From Amphimedon queenslandica (lineage: Eukaryota > Porifera > Demospongiae > Haplosclerida > Niphatidae), in the NCBI RefSeq assembly GCF_000090795.2, contig NW_003546320.1, positions 232,120 to 296,119 of the forward strand: a stretch of DNA of 64,000 nucleotides, given 5' to 3'. Both the position numbers and the translations under genes were made by a program. This document shows positions 35,980-47,782 of this stretch, piece after piece. Each line of letters opens with the position of its first letter. Within the stretch, counting starts at the first letter, position 1. The notes beneath the pieces are model-generated. The model saw nothing but the letters and a program-made list of their open reading frames with translations. It did no database searches and was not told the origin of the DNA.

Positions 35980-38623
35980 AAATAATGTGTTTTATACTAT
36001 GACTGACTGATCATATTGATTTTACTTAAGTCAAAATATATTTCATGTTCCTTTGACTTCTACTTATTTATTTCTTTTTTAGCCCGTTTCATGGTGTAGT
36101 TTATACCTGGAGTGACTGATCATACTAATTTACAATTTGAGCTTGGTTTCAAAATAACTTTTTGCTGCTGTTTGTTTCTTTTTTCAGAAAATAGTACATG
36201 ATAAAACAGGAGTAATTTTTTAGACAAAATTTCAATCATTTTAAGTTTGTTTTTAAAATAATGTTTCTTGTTTTATTGACTTCTCACTGTTTGTTTCTTC
36301 ATAGTTTTATAGTGTAGGTTATACATTGACTAAATGAGTTCTTATCTTTCAAGGTTGGTTTAATTAAACAGATGTTTCATGTTTGAATCACTTTTTATTT
36401 GTTTCTTTCTGAATTTTATTGACTATAGTTTCAGGTGGAAGTAGACCTACCTAATGAGTCTGAGTTCTAATTATTTACAGTTGATTTTTAAATAATGTTA
36501 TGTTCTACAGACATTTTACTATTTTTTCTTTTGTTTGTTTCATAATATAGATTCTACTAGGAGTCACTGATGGGACTAAATGATTTGAAGTTTGTTCTTG
36601 AAGTGTTTCATGTTCTACTTCTTACCTTTTGTTTTTTTTCTCAGTTTCATGGTGTAGTTACAGACTTCATATCACTTTAGTTTAAAAAAATAATGTTTCA
36701 TGTTTAACTCTCTTCAAATTTGTTTCTTCCTTCCCTAGTTTCATTGTCTAACGTAAACCTGAAGTGATTGCATTGTTTAATCATTAAAACTTTGTTTTAA
36801 AATGTATGTTTCATGTTCTTTTGAATTCTCACTGTTACTTCTTTTCTTCAGTTTCATGGTACAGTTTACCAGGAGTGATGAATGAAAATTAGGTCTATCA
36901 TTTCAGGCTCGCTTTTGAAATGATGTTTACTGTTATACTCACATTTGTTTCTCAGTTTCATAGAATAGTTTATCTCAGGAATAACTGATTAGGCCAAGTT
37001 CTAATCATTTTAAGCTTGTTTTTAAAATGTTTTACATTCTACTGACTTCACACTATTTGTTTTTTCTGCAGTTTCATGGTGTAGTTTATACCTGAACTGA
37101 ATGAGTGGTAATCATTCTGAGGTTGGTTTTTGAATAGATGTCAAATGTTCAACTCACTTTTTATTTGTTTCGGAGATTCATGGTATAGCTAATGCCAACA
37201 GCAACTAGTAGATCAGACCGAGTTCTAATCAATTAAATATGTTTTTGCAATGTGTCATGTTCTATTTACTTCTCACTTTTTCCTTTTTCCTTATTTTCAC
37301 GGTATAGTTTTTACCATGGTATAGTTCTTACCACGAGTAACTCATCTGACAAAGTGCTAATGATTCTAAGTTAGTTTTGAAAATGATGTGTAGTGTTCTT
37401 CATTTTTACTTTATTCTCCCAGTTAGACTATAGCATGGTGTTTACTAAAGTACTAATCGTTTTGTCACTATTTGTTTCTTCATTTCTGAGTTCTGTAGTG
37501 TAAGTTTTACAAGTAACTGATATGACAAAGTTGACTTGTAGTTGGTGTGATCATGAAATGATGTAGGTTAATTTCATCATTTTTCAGTGTTTGTTTCCCC
37601 TTTTTTCAAGACCATAGTATGGTTTTACTGCGAGTAGTACCAGTGTGTTTGTGCTTGAGTTTCATTATGCAATGTTGGTTTTAAAAATGATGTATTCTCT
37701 AATATCTTTTAACTACTTTGTTTTATATTTTGAGATAGTATAGTTTTATACCAGTGGTGACTGATCTGACTAAGTTTTCTTTTTTTGTGATTGTCATAAA
37801 ATGATGTTCATGTACTAATTCTCAAAATTGCTTCTTCCTTTCACTGTTCCATGGTACATTTAAAACAGGAGTGACTAGTTGATCAGACTTAGTTCTTATT
37901 ACTTATGGTTAGTTTTAAATTGATCTGCAAAGAACTATTCTCACACTTAGTTTCCTTTCTCAATATTTAAGTATAGTTTAAAGTACCAGAAGTGACCTAT
38001 TAGACTGAGTTTTTACCATTTAAGGTTGAAATTTAAAGCAACATTTCATGTCCTACTCAGTTCTCATTAGTTTTTCTTTTCTCAGTTTCATGGTGTATCT
38101 TGTACCAGGACTGACTAATTAGGCTCAGGTCTTACAACTTGTGGTAGGTTTAAAATAATATTTCATGAACTTTTGACTTCTAATTATTTGTTCCTTCTTT
38201 TCTGTCGTATCGCCTTTATACCTGGATTGACCAAATTCCTAAAGTCCTTTAAGGGTGTTTTTGATATGCCTAATTTTCCTCTCATTTGACATTTGTTTCT
38301 TCTTTCCCAGTTTCATATGGTGTATACCTGATGTGACTAATCATCTATCATTTGGTCTTTGTTTCAAAATGATTTTTCATGTACTTTTGACTTCTGACTA
38401 TTTGATTTTTTATTTCTCACTTTGATGTATACTATGTTTATATCAAAAGTGATTAGTCAGACTCAGTTATTGTCATTCGAGGTTAGTTTTAAAATGATGT
38501 GTCATGACCCAGTAACTTGCCACTATTTGTTTCTGCTTTTCTCAGTTTCATAGTAGAATATTCCATGTACTTTAGACTTTTAACTATTTGTATCATTTTT
38601 TCAAGTTTTATAATGTGGTTTAT
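35980..38623 (+). repeat. 120-base satellite, second forward segment
   Basis: Same unit and orientation as 24885-30700: repeated TTTCATGGTGTAGTTTATACC, GGAGTGACTGATC, AAGTTGGTTTT and TTTGTTTCTTC blocks. About 22 units. It is the continuation of the main array beyond the block holding the hAT and DUF7869-like genes. Confidence 0.9.
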
Positions 38624-39218
38624 GTAATAGATGGAGCATTGCTTGGAGTGGTTTATCAGATATACACCGAAAATGATATTCATAATCCCGAGGGCGTAGC
38701 CCGAGGGATTATGAATATCATTTGAGGTGTATATCTGATAAACCCAAAGAAGCCATGTTACATATTTTTGTACTCATTGGAAGGCATAATGATGAATATT
38801 TAGGCTTACCTGTCACCATAAGATTGCTAAAAATCGTCCAGTAGTAGCAAAAATCATAAAAATACTTCTTTAAGCGGCAACGCCATTTTAATAGCCTTGC
38901 ATGTGGTCAGCTTCTCAGTTTATACAAGGGCAATTCTTAATGATATTCATTGCTGTAGCAGGAAGTTTACATCATACTTTCTCCAATTTGAGACCCACAA
39001 TAGCCTGATACAAAAGTCTGGCTTATAAGCTCAGCTTGATTTTAAGGTTTTGAAGGGAGAGACTCCTTTGGGGGACTCCTAATTTTTTACTCATGGACCT
39101 GTCAGGACAAAACTGTCCTGAGCAAAAGGTCAAAGTTCACGGGATCCCTTCTTTCCCTGGTGTATCATGTATACAACACTGTGTGCAACTTTCATCTAAT
39201 GGCTTCCTATGGTACAAA
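38624..39218. mobile_element. Palindrome-headed repeat, family B copy 2
   Basis: Shorter, uninterrupted version of 13017-14010. Begins GTAATAGATGGAGCATT, has the same hairpin at 38649-38745 (loop around GGGCGTAGCCC), and ends at GGTACAAAG. It lacks the Tc1-like MITE (single TA at 38797-38798) and the CCTGGTGTAT inverted repeat. It is inserted in the satellite, whose units resume at 39225. Confidence 0.88.
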
Positions 39219-39224
39219 GTAGAA

Positions 39225-39600
39225 TGGACATTCAAGGTTTCATTTAATATAATGCTTAATGTACTTTTGAGTTTTCAAATTTGTTTATTTTTTCAAATTT
39301 ATGGCACAGTTTATACCAAGAGTCACTGATCCAACTTATTTGAGATTGGTTTTCAAAATATTTGTTTCACTCACTTTGCATCTCTTTCTCTTCTCAGGTT
39401 CATATCACGTATATCAAGTGTGACTCATCAGATTGAGTTCCTATCATTTCAGGTTGCATTTTATGATGTCTTATGTAACTTATCAGGCCGAGTTGCAATC
39501 TAATGGGATTGGTTTTTAAAATGTGTTCTACTCACTAATCGCTTATTTTTCTCAGTTTCACAGTATAGTTTATACTTGGAGTGAATGAACCAACCTCATA
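39225..39600 (+). repeat. 120-base satellite, last forward units
   Basis: About three forward units (TTTATACCAAGAGTCACTGATC, CTCAGTTTCACAGTATAGTT) before the orientation switch near 39600. Confidence 0.85.
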
Positions 39601-41400
39601 TGATAGACCTTAATAAAGCCAACCTTAAATAATAGGATCTAAGTCTGATCAGTCACCCTGGTAAAAACTAAACTATGAAACTGAGAAATGAAAAAATAGT
39701 GATAAGTAACATTACATTAAACATTATTTTAAAACCAATCTTAAATGATAAGAACTCTGTCTGATTTGTCACTCCTTGTATACACCTTAAAATGAAACTG
39801 AGTAAAGTAGAAACAAATAGTGAGATGTAGAACATAAAACATCATTCGAAAATCAATTTTGCGTGATAAGAATTGAAACTGATCAGTCACTCCTCATTTA
39901 CAAAACTGAGAAAAGAAGCAAATAGGGAAAAATTATTAGTTCACGGAACATCGTTTCAAAACTAATTTCAACTGATAATAACTAAGTGATCAGTAGGTAT
40001 CTAGTATTTAATGTTATTATAAAGTTGATAAAAGACGTAAGAAATAGTGAGCAATTAGAACTAAATGAAACATGTTTTGCAAACAATTTGAAATAAGAAC
40101 TCTGACGTCTCATCTATTACTTCCGGTACACACCATAGTATGCATAATACATCTTAGCCAAACCAACATCCAATGATAAGAACTCAGGTTGATCAGTCAT
40201 TGTTTTTAAACAATAATATAAAACAGAGAAAAGTAAAAATGAACAACTGGGAAGTAGAACATAAAACATCAGTCTAAAAACCAACTTCAAGTGATTAAAA
40301 ACAGTCCAAACAGTTACTTATGGTATAAATTAAACTATAAAACTGAGAAGTGAAAAAAATGTAAATTAAACATTTGAAAAAGCGACCTTAAATGATACAA
40401 AATCAGTTTGATTAGTCACTGCTGGTGTAAACTGTACCATAAAACTGAACAGTGAATAGTCAGAAGTTCATTAAACATTTTAAAACGAAGCTTAAATGAT
40501 AAAATAAATAGTTACTTTAAGTATACACTATTCCATGAAACTGGGAAAAGGAAAACAATTGTGAAATTGGTGGAAAATAAAACATTATTAAAAAAATTTA
40601 ACCTTAGATGATAAGAACTGTTAGTCCAGGTATAAATGACACTGTAAAACAGAGAAAAGAGTTTGGAGTCGAAAGTACAAGACAACATTTCAAAACTGCA
40701 TCAAATGATAAGAGCTCAGTGTATTCAGTCACTTCTGGTATACATCATCCAATGAAACTGAAAAAAACAAATGTAAAGTGAGTGGAAAATCCAACATTAT
40801 TTCAAAAACTCAAACTTTGATGATAAGAACTCAGTGAGTTTACGTATGAACTACACCATGAAAATAACTAAAGAAAAAACAATTGAGAAGTGAGAAAAAA
40901 ACATGAAACCATAATTCAGAATCCAACCTTAAATGATAAAAACTCTGTCTGATCAGTCATTTCTGGTATTTTAAAAATACTATGAAACTGAGAAAACAAA
41001 AAAAATAGTAAGAAGTTAGTAGTACATGACATCATTTTAAAAACAATTTCAATTGATCAGGAATCAGTCACTTAAGTACACACCTAAGTATGAAACTGAA
41101 TAAAGGAGAAACAAAATTTATAGTGACAGGTCAGTAGAACATAAACATTACTTCAAAAATCAACGAAATGATCAGAACATTGTCTGATTCTATCAGTTAC
41201 TTCTGGTATAAACAATACTATAAAACTGAGAAACAAAGAACATAAGAAACAAAAAGTGAGAATGTAGACCATAAAGCAATATTTCAAAAACCAATTAAAA
41301 CCCAGTCCAATCTGTTACTCTGGTATTAACTATAGTATAAAGCTGGGAACAGAAGAATTAGATGTGAAGTGAATGGAACATAAAACATAAACGTGAAATG
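39600..41400 (-). repeat. 120-base satellite, reverse-oriented right segment
   Basis: About 15 units in reverse orientation: AACCTTAAATGATAAGAACT, CTGATCAGTCACTCC, TATGAAACTGAGAAA recur at about 100-125 base spacing. The switch from forward to reverse is near 39600, just after AGTTTATACTTGGAGTGAATGA. The right end fades after 41400. Confidence 0.88.
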
Positions 41401-42187
41401 ATAAGAACTGACTTGTCTTTGTAGAGTATTTTACTTCACTTTGTACATCAACTTTTGAGTATCGACAAGATTGTAGGCTGTGACATATTCTAAAAAAAAC
41501 CAGCGCACAAACGAGCCAGTATGAAGGAAGTTTTTCCATTAGTATTGTAGAAAGGTAAAAGTTGTCATTGAATTTTTGATCACATCTAAAAATAGAATTG
41601 AGTGTTACAGTGGTAGCTCATCACAATTCACCACTCCTGATGCCATATATATTCTTCAGGAGTGAAGCTAAGGAACTTTTATCATAGGTGGCATGGTAAG
41701 CTGTTTACTTTTTCTTCTTTTTATATGTTAGGTATAATGTTTGTAGGGACTAAAAATGTAGCAAAAGCAATGACAACTATGGCAACAGGAGCAAACAAAG
41801 TGTCAGTTATAAATTGGTATCCAGAACTTTCAGGTAAGGGTATAAAATAATGTAAAACAATTTGACTACATACTTGTATCATAGGAAAGAGTACGAAGAC
41901 AAATGTGTACTACAGTATGAAGAACTGCAATAAGTCTCTAAGGAATTTACAAGACTCAATCACAAATATTGGGGGTATCATTATCAAGTTAGATATTTTT
42001 GATGTTAGTATGCTATTATTTGTATGTGATAGGGAATCACTCCAACTGCAATCAGTCATGTAGCAGTAGACGCCTTGGGTATGCACAATCAAAGAAGCTA
42101 ATTGACCCTATGAAGTGGAAGCATACGCTAGAAAGTTAAAGTAAACCTTGATATATGTAAATGCTAAATTATACTGTAATATATGTA
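41401..42187. other. Region with one weak ORF
   Basis: Contains a 62-codon plus-strand frame (41662-41850; IMFVGTKNVAKAMTTMATGA then VINWYPELSGKGIK) that reads like a genuine protein fragment, followed by MKNCNKSLRNLQDSITN near 41918. No family recognised and no reliable exon boundaries. The rest shows no structure. Confidence 0.3.
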
Positions 42188-42354
42188 ATACGGTAGACAG
42201 GTCTGTATCCGGTTTAGAAGACCCGAGGCCGAGGTTGAGGGCGTTACTGATAGATATTGGCCTAAGGCAAAGCCAAGGGCTGCTATCCAACCAGTAACAC
42301 CTGAAACCGAGGCCAAGAGTCTGTTAAAACAAATACAGACCTCTCTACCATACA
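42188..42354. mobile_element. Foldback element
   Basis: Arms of about 55 bases: GGTAGACAGGTCTGTATCCG on the left, complement of GTCTGTTAAAACAAATACAG ACCTCTCTACC on the right, and an inner CCGAGGCCGAGG / CCGAGGCCAAGAG pair. Arm identity is about 75-80 percent by eye. Similar GGTCTG palindromes lie at 42928-42960 and 58764-58789. Confidence 0.75.
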
Positions 42355-44040
42355 ATGTAAAATAATTACATCGTATTTATATGACACAATTTTAGGATTT
42401 AACTAGTGAATAACTATATTGAGCATGCGCATACCCGTATCAAGCACATTTCGTGCAATGGCTGACAAGGAACAGGCAAAGCAGTGAATTTGTCGACATC
42501 ATTGTCTTCTCGTCCTTGTTACTGAACAGTGGTAGTCTGCTTTACTGTGGACGGGGAAGGAGGAGGCTGGTGGAGAGAAAAAGAATTAGGCAACTGAGGA
42601 GAGTTGAGAAGACAGTAAGGATCAAAACTGAAGAGAGTGAGCGAAGAGGAGTGGAAAGGACATTAATCTAGAAGGGATGCTTTCCAAGCGACTTCCCATA
42701 ACCCACTCAGTGCTTTGAGCAGTGTTTTTTGGGAACAAAGCCCTTACTAGCTTCAATTACAGCACTTTCCTCCACTTTCCTAAGGTGGTCATTCATCATC
42801 GGCCTTTAAAAATTGAGAAACCTTATCTTCTCAGAGGATGACAACTGTGGACTTAAAATTACTTCTCTGATCAATTCTGTTTTATTTTACTGAATTAAAT
42901 TTTATTTTTAAGATTGTTCACTTAGTGACAGGTCTGATATTTGCAGATATCAGACCTGTTTCTAGATATAGACCTTGCGGCTCCTTTGAGTGACATCATA
43001 TATATATGATTTATATTCTTAAAATACAGTGTTTTACAGTCTCTTGATACATTTTGGGTGGAGTTTTTGAATCGTCATCTACTCACTTCAAAAAGATTTA
43101 TTTCGCTACTGCAACTAAGAATCAATATAGCAATTGTGGAGTGCTGATATTTACTAAATACTGATTGAAGTGATATTCATAGATTAAAATGTTAAAAGAT
43201 CACATATGAGTGAACAGTATACCTTTGGCATTTGAAGACCAGATAGGCGTACACCATTTAAAGCATTAGCTGAGAAGACATACCAGTTTGTTATAATGTG
43301 TGGAAGGTATATTTACAGAAAAATCAAATAGACATAAGGTAATTTAATTATATTATGCTTATGATTTTTAACTTTTGAAGTGGTAAGATTTTTGAGTGAT
43401 ATAATTAAAAATTTTTGATACCATCAATGTAGGTGATGGTTGTGAGCCTTACAATTTATACAAGCAAGGACTTATTTACGAAGAATTACATGTATAGTGG
43501 AAAAGAGCAAAGATTACAATCAGACTAACATTAATGATTTCATTATTAGGATTGCTGAAAGTCTGTGTATGGGATAAATCATCACCGTCACTACTCTCTA
43601 AAGTAGCCTCTGGCTCATATTGATCAGGTGCAATACCCAATTCTTTATTTGTGACGACATAACTGGCTCCAGCATCATCAAAAACTTTCAAGTCCACCTG
43701 TCTAATGCCCCCTTTTAAGTCAAAAAGTGACCACCCCCAAAACTGAAAGTAAATTGTAAAGTTTGTAGATAGGTTTAGTAAAGTGAATTTGTCCTGAAAT
43801 TTTAAGTTTTAACCTATCATTTCAATGTAAAGAAAATTGAATTTTTTCACGATAGTTACCCTTCAAAACTCTGAGGTGTAAAATGAGAAGATAAAGCAAT
43901 TACTTGAGCAGAGAATGTAGAATTTGAGGATCTTAGTAACTATGTCCAGTTAGAGTAGAGTTAGCACACAATCTCATTCTAATGGCAAAAGTGAGGAGCC
44001 TTCAGCCAAAGAAGCAGTTATTCAGTTTTATGGAGATCAA
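42355..44040. other. Mostly featureless stretch
   Basis: Holds a small palindrome ACAGGTCTGATAT/ATATCAGACCTGT (42928-42960). It also holds a minus-strand frame (43697-43476) reading DLKVFDDAGASYVVTNKELG and then an acidic tail, which looks protein-like but is unrecognised. A plus-strand frame at 42453-42671 is Arg-rich and probably spurious. Confidence 0.35.
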
Positions 44041-44290
44041 AAATGACAAAAATGGAGGAACTGATGATGATTTTGATGTGTACTGAAGGCACCATGCTTG
44101 GAATGGAAAATTGACCCTCTCACTTCAAGGATGATAAAGGCTTTCCTAAACAGTCAAAAATAGCTGAAGTTGTTTTAGCTACTTTTGCCCCATCAGCAGT
44201 AGCATAGAGGCTATTTTAGTGTAGCAGACAAGATATGTGTCTTAAGAGAAGCCATTTGAGTGACAGCAACTAGTTTTTAAGTGCAATTCT
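44040..44290 (+). pseudogene. hAT C-terminal dimerisation fragment
   Basis: Reads FPKQSKIAEVVLATFAPSAV followed, after stops, by RLF and CLKREA/SHLSDSN, the order of a hAT dimerisation domain (A-SSA-ERLFS-AG-I-R-L). Upstream DDFDVYWRHHAWNGK fits the preceding linker. Strongly decayed, with several stops in about 80 codons. No matching N-terminal part was found immediately upstream. Confidence 0.5.
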
Positions 44291-44379
44291 AATGTATTTG
44301 TTTCTTTTTAATAATCTTATAAGTAATACATTGTATGTGTGATGGTGGCAAAACATCCTATATAAAAATTTGGGAAAAA

Positions 44380-45040
44380 GCCTACATCTAAATATCACAA
44401 GACATTGCCTATAGATGCTTGTAAAAAAATTAGAATTAATCTTAAATTAATTTCCAATCATAAAAAATGAAAAATTTAAAAAAATGTCAAAAAAATTTCC
44501 AAACGGTAAAAAACATCACAAATTATTAAAATGATACTTGTAAATATTCTGAATCTGTTGCAAAATAAATAAAAATTGATAAAAATCCTAAAACTGTTAA
44601 GAAAAATTCAAAAATAATTAGAAATTATTTTAATTTTTTAATATTTAATTATTAAAATTTGATTTAAATATTAATAATGAAAAGTTTAATGTGAGTATTA
44701 ACAATTAAATATTTAATTAGAAGAATTAGAAAAAATGAAAACAATCATTGGAAATATTTCTAACATGTTGACAAAAATTGTAATAAATTTAAAAAAATTT
44801 GCGAGCCGTCAGAAAAATATAGAAACAGTAAGAAATAATTGAAAATTATTAAATAAAGTTCCTGAGTCTGGATTAACTTTTTGAGGCATACACACGACTA
44901 CAGTCGTGTACCCACAACATAGTGATGGGCGATACTAGATGCTTGGCAATTTATTCTGATTATGTCAAATATCTGTAATTGTTTTTGCTTTTATTTGACA
45001 GCTCAAGGCTGCCTTGAATTTTTCAAATAATTTTTTGAAA
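44380..45040. repeat. AT-rich low-complexity flank of the ZBED hAT
   Basis: A-rich phrases such as AAAAATTTCC and GAAAAATTC recur loosely to about 44870. It resembles, in reverse complement, the T-rich DNA at 48830-49620 on the far side of the hAT, so both may be one AT-rich tract split by the insertion. TAGTGATGGGCGATACTAG at 44923 looks like a lone hAT terminus. Confidence 0.45.
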
Positions 45041-46481
45041 CAGGTCAGGAATAGAGGTAGGCAATACTATTGACTTAAATCGATGACATCAATACAAACA
45101 TGGTATCGATTACTATTTGATTATTTAACCAGTATCGAAAATCTTTAATCATTACTTTCCGCATGAGCAGTTCTACACTATGCCCTCTAGAGCACACTGA
45201 AGAAAATGGCAGAAGCTGTAAATGCAGACACATAAACTGTTGTTCTGAGAGAAGGGTCAGAAGAGGAGGAAAATGGACAGAAAATAAAGTACAGGAGCCC
45301 TATTTGGAATTTTTTTGACAAAGGTGGGGGAACTTTTGCTTTTTGTATTCTCTGCAAAGTAAAATATCAGCATTCAAATAATACCTTTAATCTTAGCAAG
45401 GTAACTATAACCAAAATGGGTATTGTTACTATCAATTTTGAAAGCATTTACAGACAAAGCACTCATCGGAATGGGCCTTCTGTGAGGAAGAGTAAACGGT
45501 TACAGAAAGTTAGAAGCAAAAGAGGCAATCATTGGTGAATGAGAGGGCGAATAATAGTGTATGTCAACCAAATTTGGAAACTGTATTTGAAAGAAGGACT
45601 GAGTACCCAAGTAAGATAAGTGATTTTAGCGCTAAATTTATTGCGTTTGCTTTTCTAAAGTTCTGCAATAAAGCAGAAGATTAATGAATCATTGATCCAG
45701 ATGATAGTAAAGGATATGCAGCCTGCTAGTATTGATGAGCATAATGGAGTTTGTTCATGTCCTGAACCCTAGGTATAAGTTTCCTAACAGATGAATGGTT
45801 GAGTTAACTGCTGATGCAGCATAATGAAGCTGCTCAGGCAACGATTCTAAAGAGGTTCAGTTGGTTACCATCACTACAGATTTTTGGACGTCATGGAGCA
45901 CTGAAAGCTATATAATAGTATTGTCGTGTCAATTTACTGACAATCTCCAGAAGCTAAAATCTAACAATTTGTCAACTTCTCAAGTCAAAATGGATCACAC
46001 AGCAGAGAACATTGCATCAGAAATAAGAAAAATTACACATAAGTGGGGGTGTCAGAGAAGGTCAGGTGTATTGTGATCGACAATGCTGCCAACATGTTAG
46101 CAGCAGCACGTTTGATAACATGGAAGCACTTACAGTGTATGGCTAACACATTAAATCTAGTTGTACAAGAGTCTATTGAGAAGGTTGAAGACCTGGCTAT
46201 TTTATGAAAAGTGTCATCAGATAGCTATCTAATTTAAGCAGAGTGTTAAGGCAAAGGATAAGTTAGCAGAGATTCAAAAGCAGATGTATGCAGATGTTGC
46301 ATCATGTATTCAAATTTCATATATCATGTATGTACATCTACTTTGGCAAAATTTTCGTGTATCTACTTGTATTGAGCAATAATTTTCATGTATATAGTCT
46401 TTATTTCAAAGAAGATACAAAGGTTACATAAAGATTATGATGACTGAATGAAAATAATATCAAAATCATAATTCCAAGTTA

Positions 46482-47270
46482 TCACTTAAATGCAAGTAGT
46501 TCCTCAATGCTACTGCTACTTAGTCTTGTCCTCCTTTGATTGAGTATTATGCCAGCTTTTGAGAACAACCTTTCCACTTGTGCAGAGCTTGATGGAATGG
46601 AAAATAATTCCAAGGCAAGGGTCTTTAATGGTGACTCATTCCACTGTGACCAAAACTGTACTGGTTTTATTTTCACACAAGGACTCCCAAAGAATGCCTC
46701 AAGCTCCACATCAATTGGTGACAAATGGATCCCTTGACTTCCTTGAGAACTAGAAGTAGAGGAACTTGAATAGTCTAGTAGACGTTTCTTTTTTGGTACA
46801 CAGCTAACCAGATCTATATTATCATCTGAAATATTAGATACCACTTCTGGTAACTGAGAATAAGTTGGTACAGATGATTGAAGTAAACTCTTTATTTTTT
46901 CCTTGACTGTTGTAGATGAAAATATGAAGTACTTTGAAGGAGAAAACTTGTCTGCAAAGGTAAGTTTAATCCGTGGATCAAGCGCAGTAGCTGCTTGGTG
47001 AATGCTTGAATTTAAAAGGTAAGAGAAGCGTTCGTGTATACACGTGCAATGTCTGCATGGATGCCACAGAAATATAGCTACTTCAAGATGTGACTCACTG
47101 CAACTCCTCGAATTTTATGTGAGAGATTACTAGAAGAGTACCAGGGTGTTAACACTTCTCTTTGTATGATAGATTGGAGTGAACTATGTCTTTCAAACCT
47201 GGAGATTGCTAGCAAAAGAGAAATTGTCTCGTTACATAAGCCAATTGAGGAAGTCACTAGGGAACAATCA
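46482..47270 (-). pseudogene. Second hAT transposase, nested in the ZBED hAT
   Basis: Opposite-strand hAT C-terminal half. From 47270 downward: LLAISRFERHSSLQ, IHADIARVYTNAS, SIHQAATALDPRIKLTFADK (about 47015-46955), then an open 120-codon frame with PKKKRLLDYSSSSTSSSQG and LALELFSIPSSSAQVERLFS followed by KAGIILNQRRTRLS. This last block is a well-preserved dimerisation domain. It differs in sequence from the host element, so it is another family. Its 5' half is missing or decayed. It is less damaged than the gene it interrupts, as expected for a later arrival. Confidence 0.8.
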
Positions 47271-47331
47271 TCTCACAAATATGTGTCAATATCAAAAATA
47301 ACACCATACGATGATTAATTTTTGCGAATGC

Positions 47332-47782
47332 CAATAAAAATTTCCATGGAAATGTTATAGATAGTTCCTATGGCGATTGACCACGTGTTTGTGCAATGAC
47401 AGTGTTCAGCAGCTAATCAGCTATCTTTAGCAGCTTTAGTGGAGCCATTCAGCTCTCTTATCTCGTTTTATTCTGGTATGGACCACTACTTTTGAGCTCT
47501 TTGATGCTGGTCTGTCGGTCATGGTTATAAACCACACCCAAACCACATTATGTTTATTGACTTGGGTTTGGTTTATAATCATGACAATGGACCAGCTCTG
47601 ATTTTGCAGCAAAGAGCTAGAAGGTAGTGGTCGATACAAAACTATAACGTGATAAAAGATCTTGATGGCTTCACTAAAGCTGCTAAAGATAGCTGATTAG
47701 CTGCTGGACACTGTAAATGTATAAAGACATGGTCAATCGCCATAGCAACTATCTAAATTGTTTCCATGGAAATGCTTTTTTG
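47332..47782. mobile_element. 450-base palindromic foldback element
   Basis: Left arm from TTTCCATGGAAATG (47341) through ATGGCGATTGACCA and CAGCAGCTAATCAGCTATCT to ACCACACCCAAACC. The right arm repeats all of this in reverse complement, ending CATTTCCATGGAAACA-type text at about 47775. The centre is about 15 bases near ATTATGTTTATTGA. Arms about 215 bases, high identity. Inserted within the ZBED hAT coding region. Confidence 0.88.

Noticed and set aside
24885-39600. Tandem C/D snoRNA genes (ATGATGT and CTGA motifs in every unit)
   Set aside because: The C-box-like word is usually ATGATGT, not RTGATGA, CTGA is expected often by chance, and no terminal stem flanks the motifs.
24885-41400. CRISPR-like array
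   Set aside because: Units are degenerate over their whole length of about 120 bases, with no constant repeat alternating with unique spacers; a diverged satellite in a eukaryotic context.
46540-46753. Two plus-strand frames of about 65 codons
   Set aside because: Antisense shadows of the conserved hAT dimerisation domain on the minus strand.
47436-47639. 67-codon minus-strand frame
   Set aside because: Lies wholly within the foldback element and crosses its centre; open by chance.
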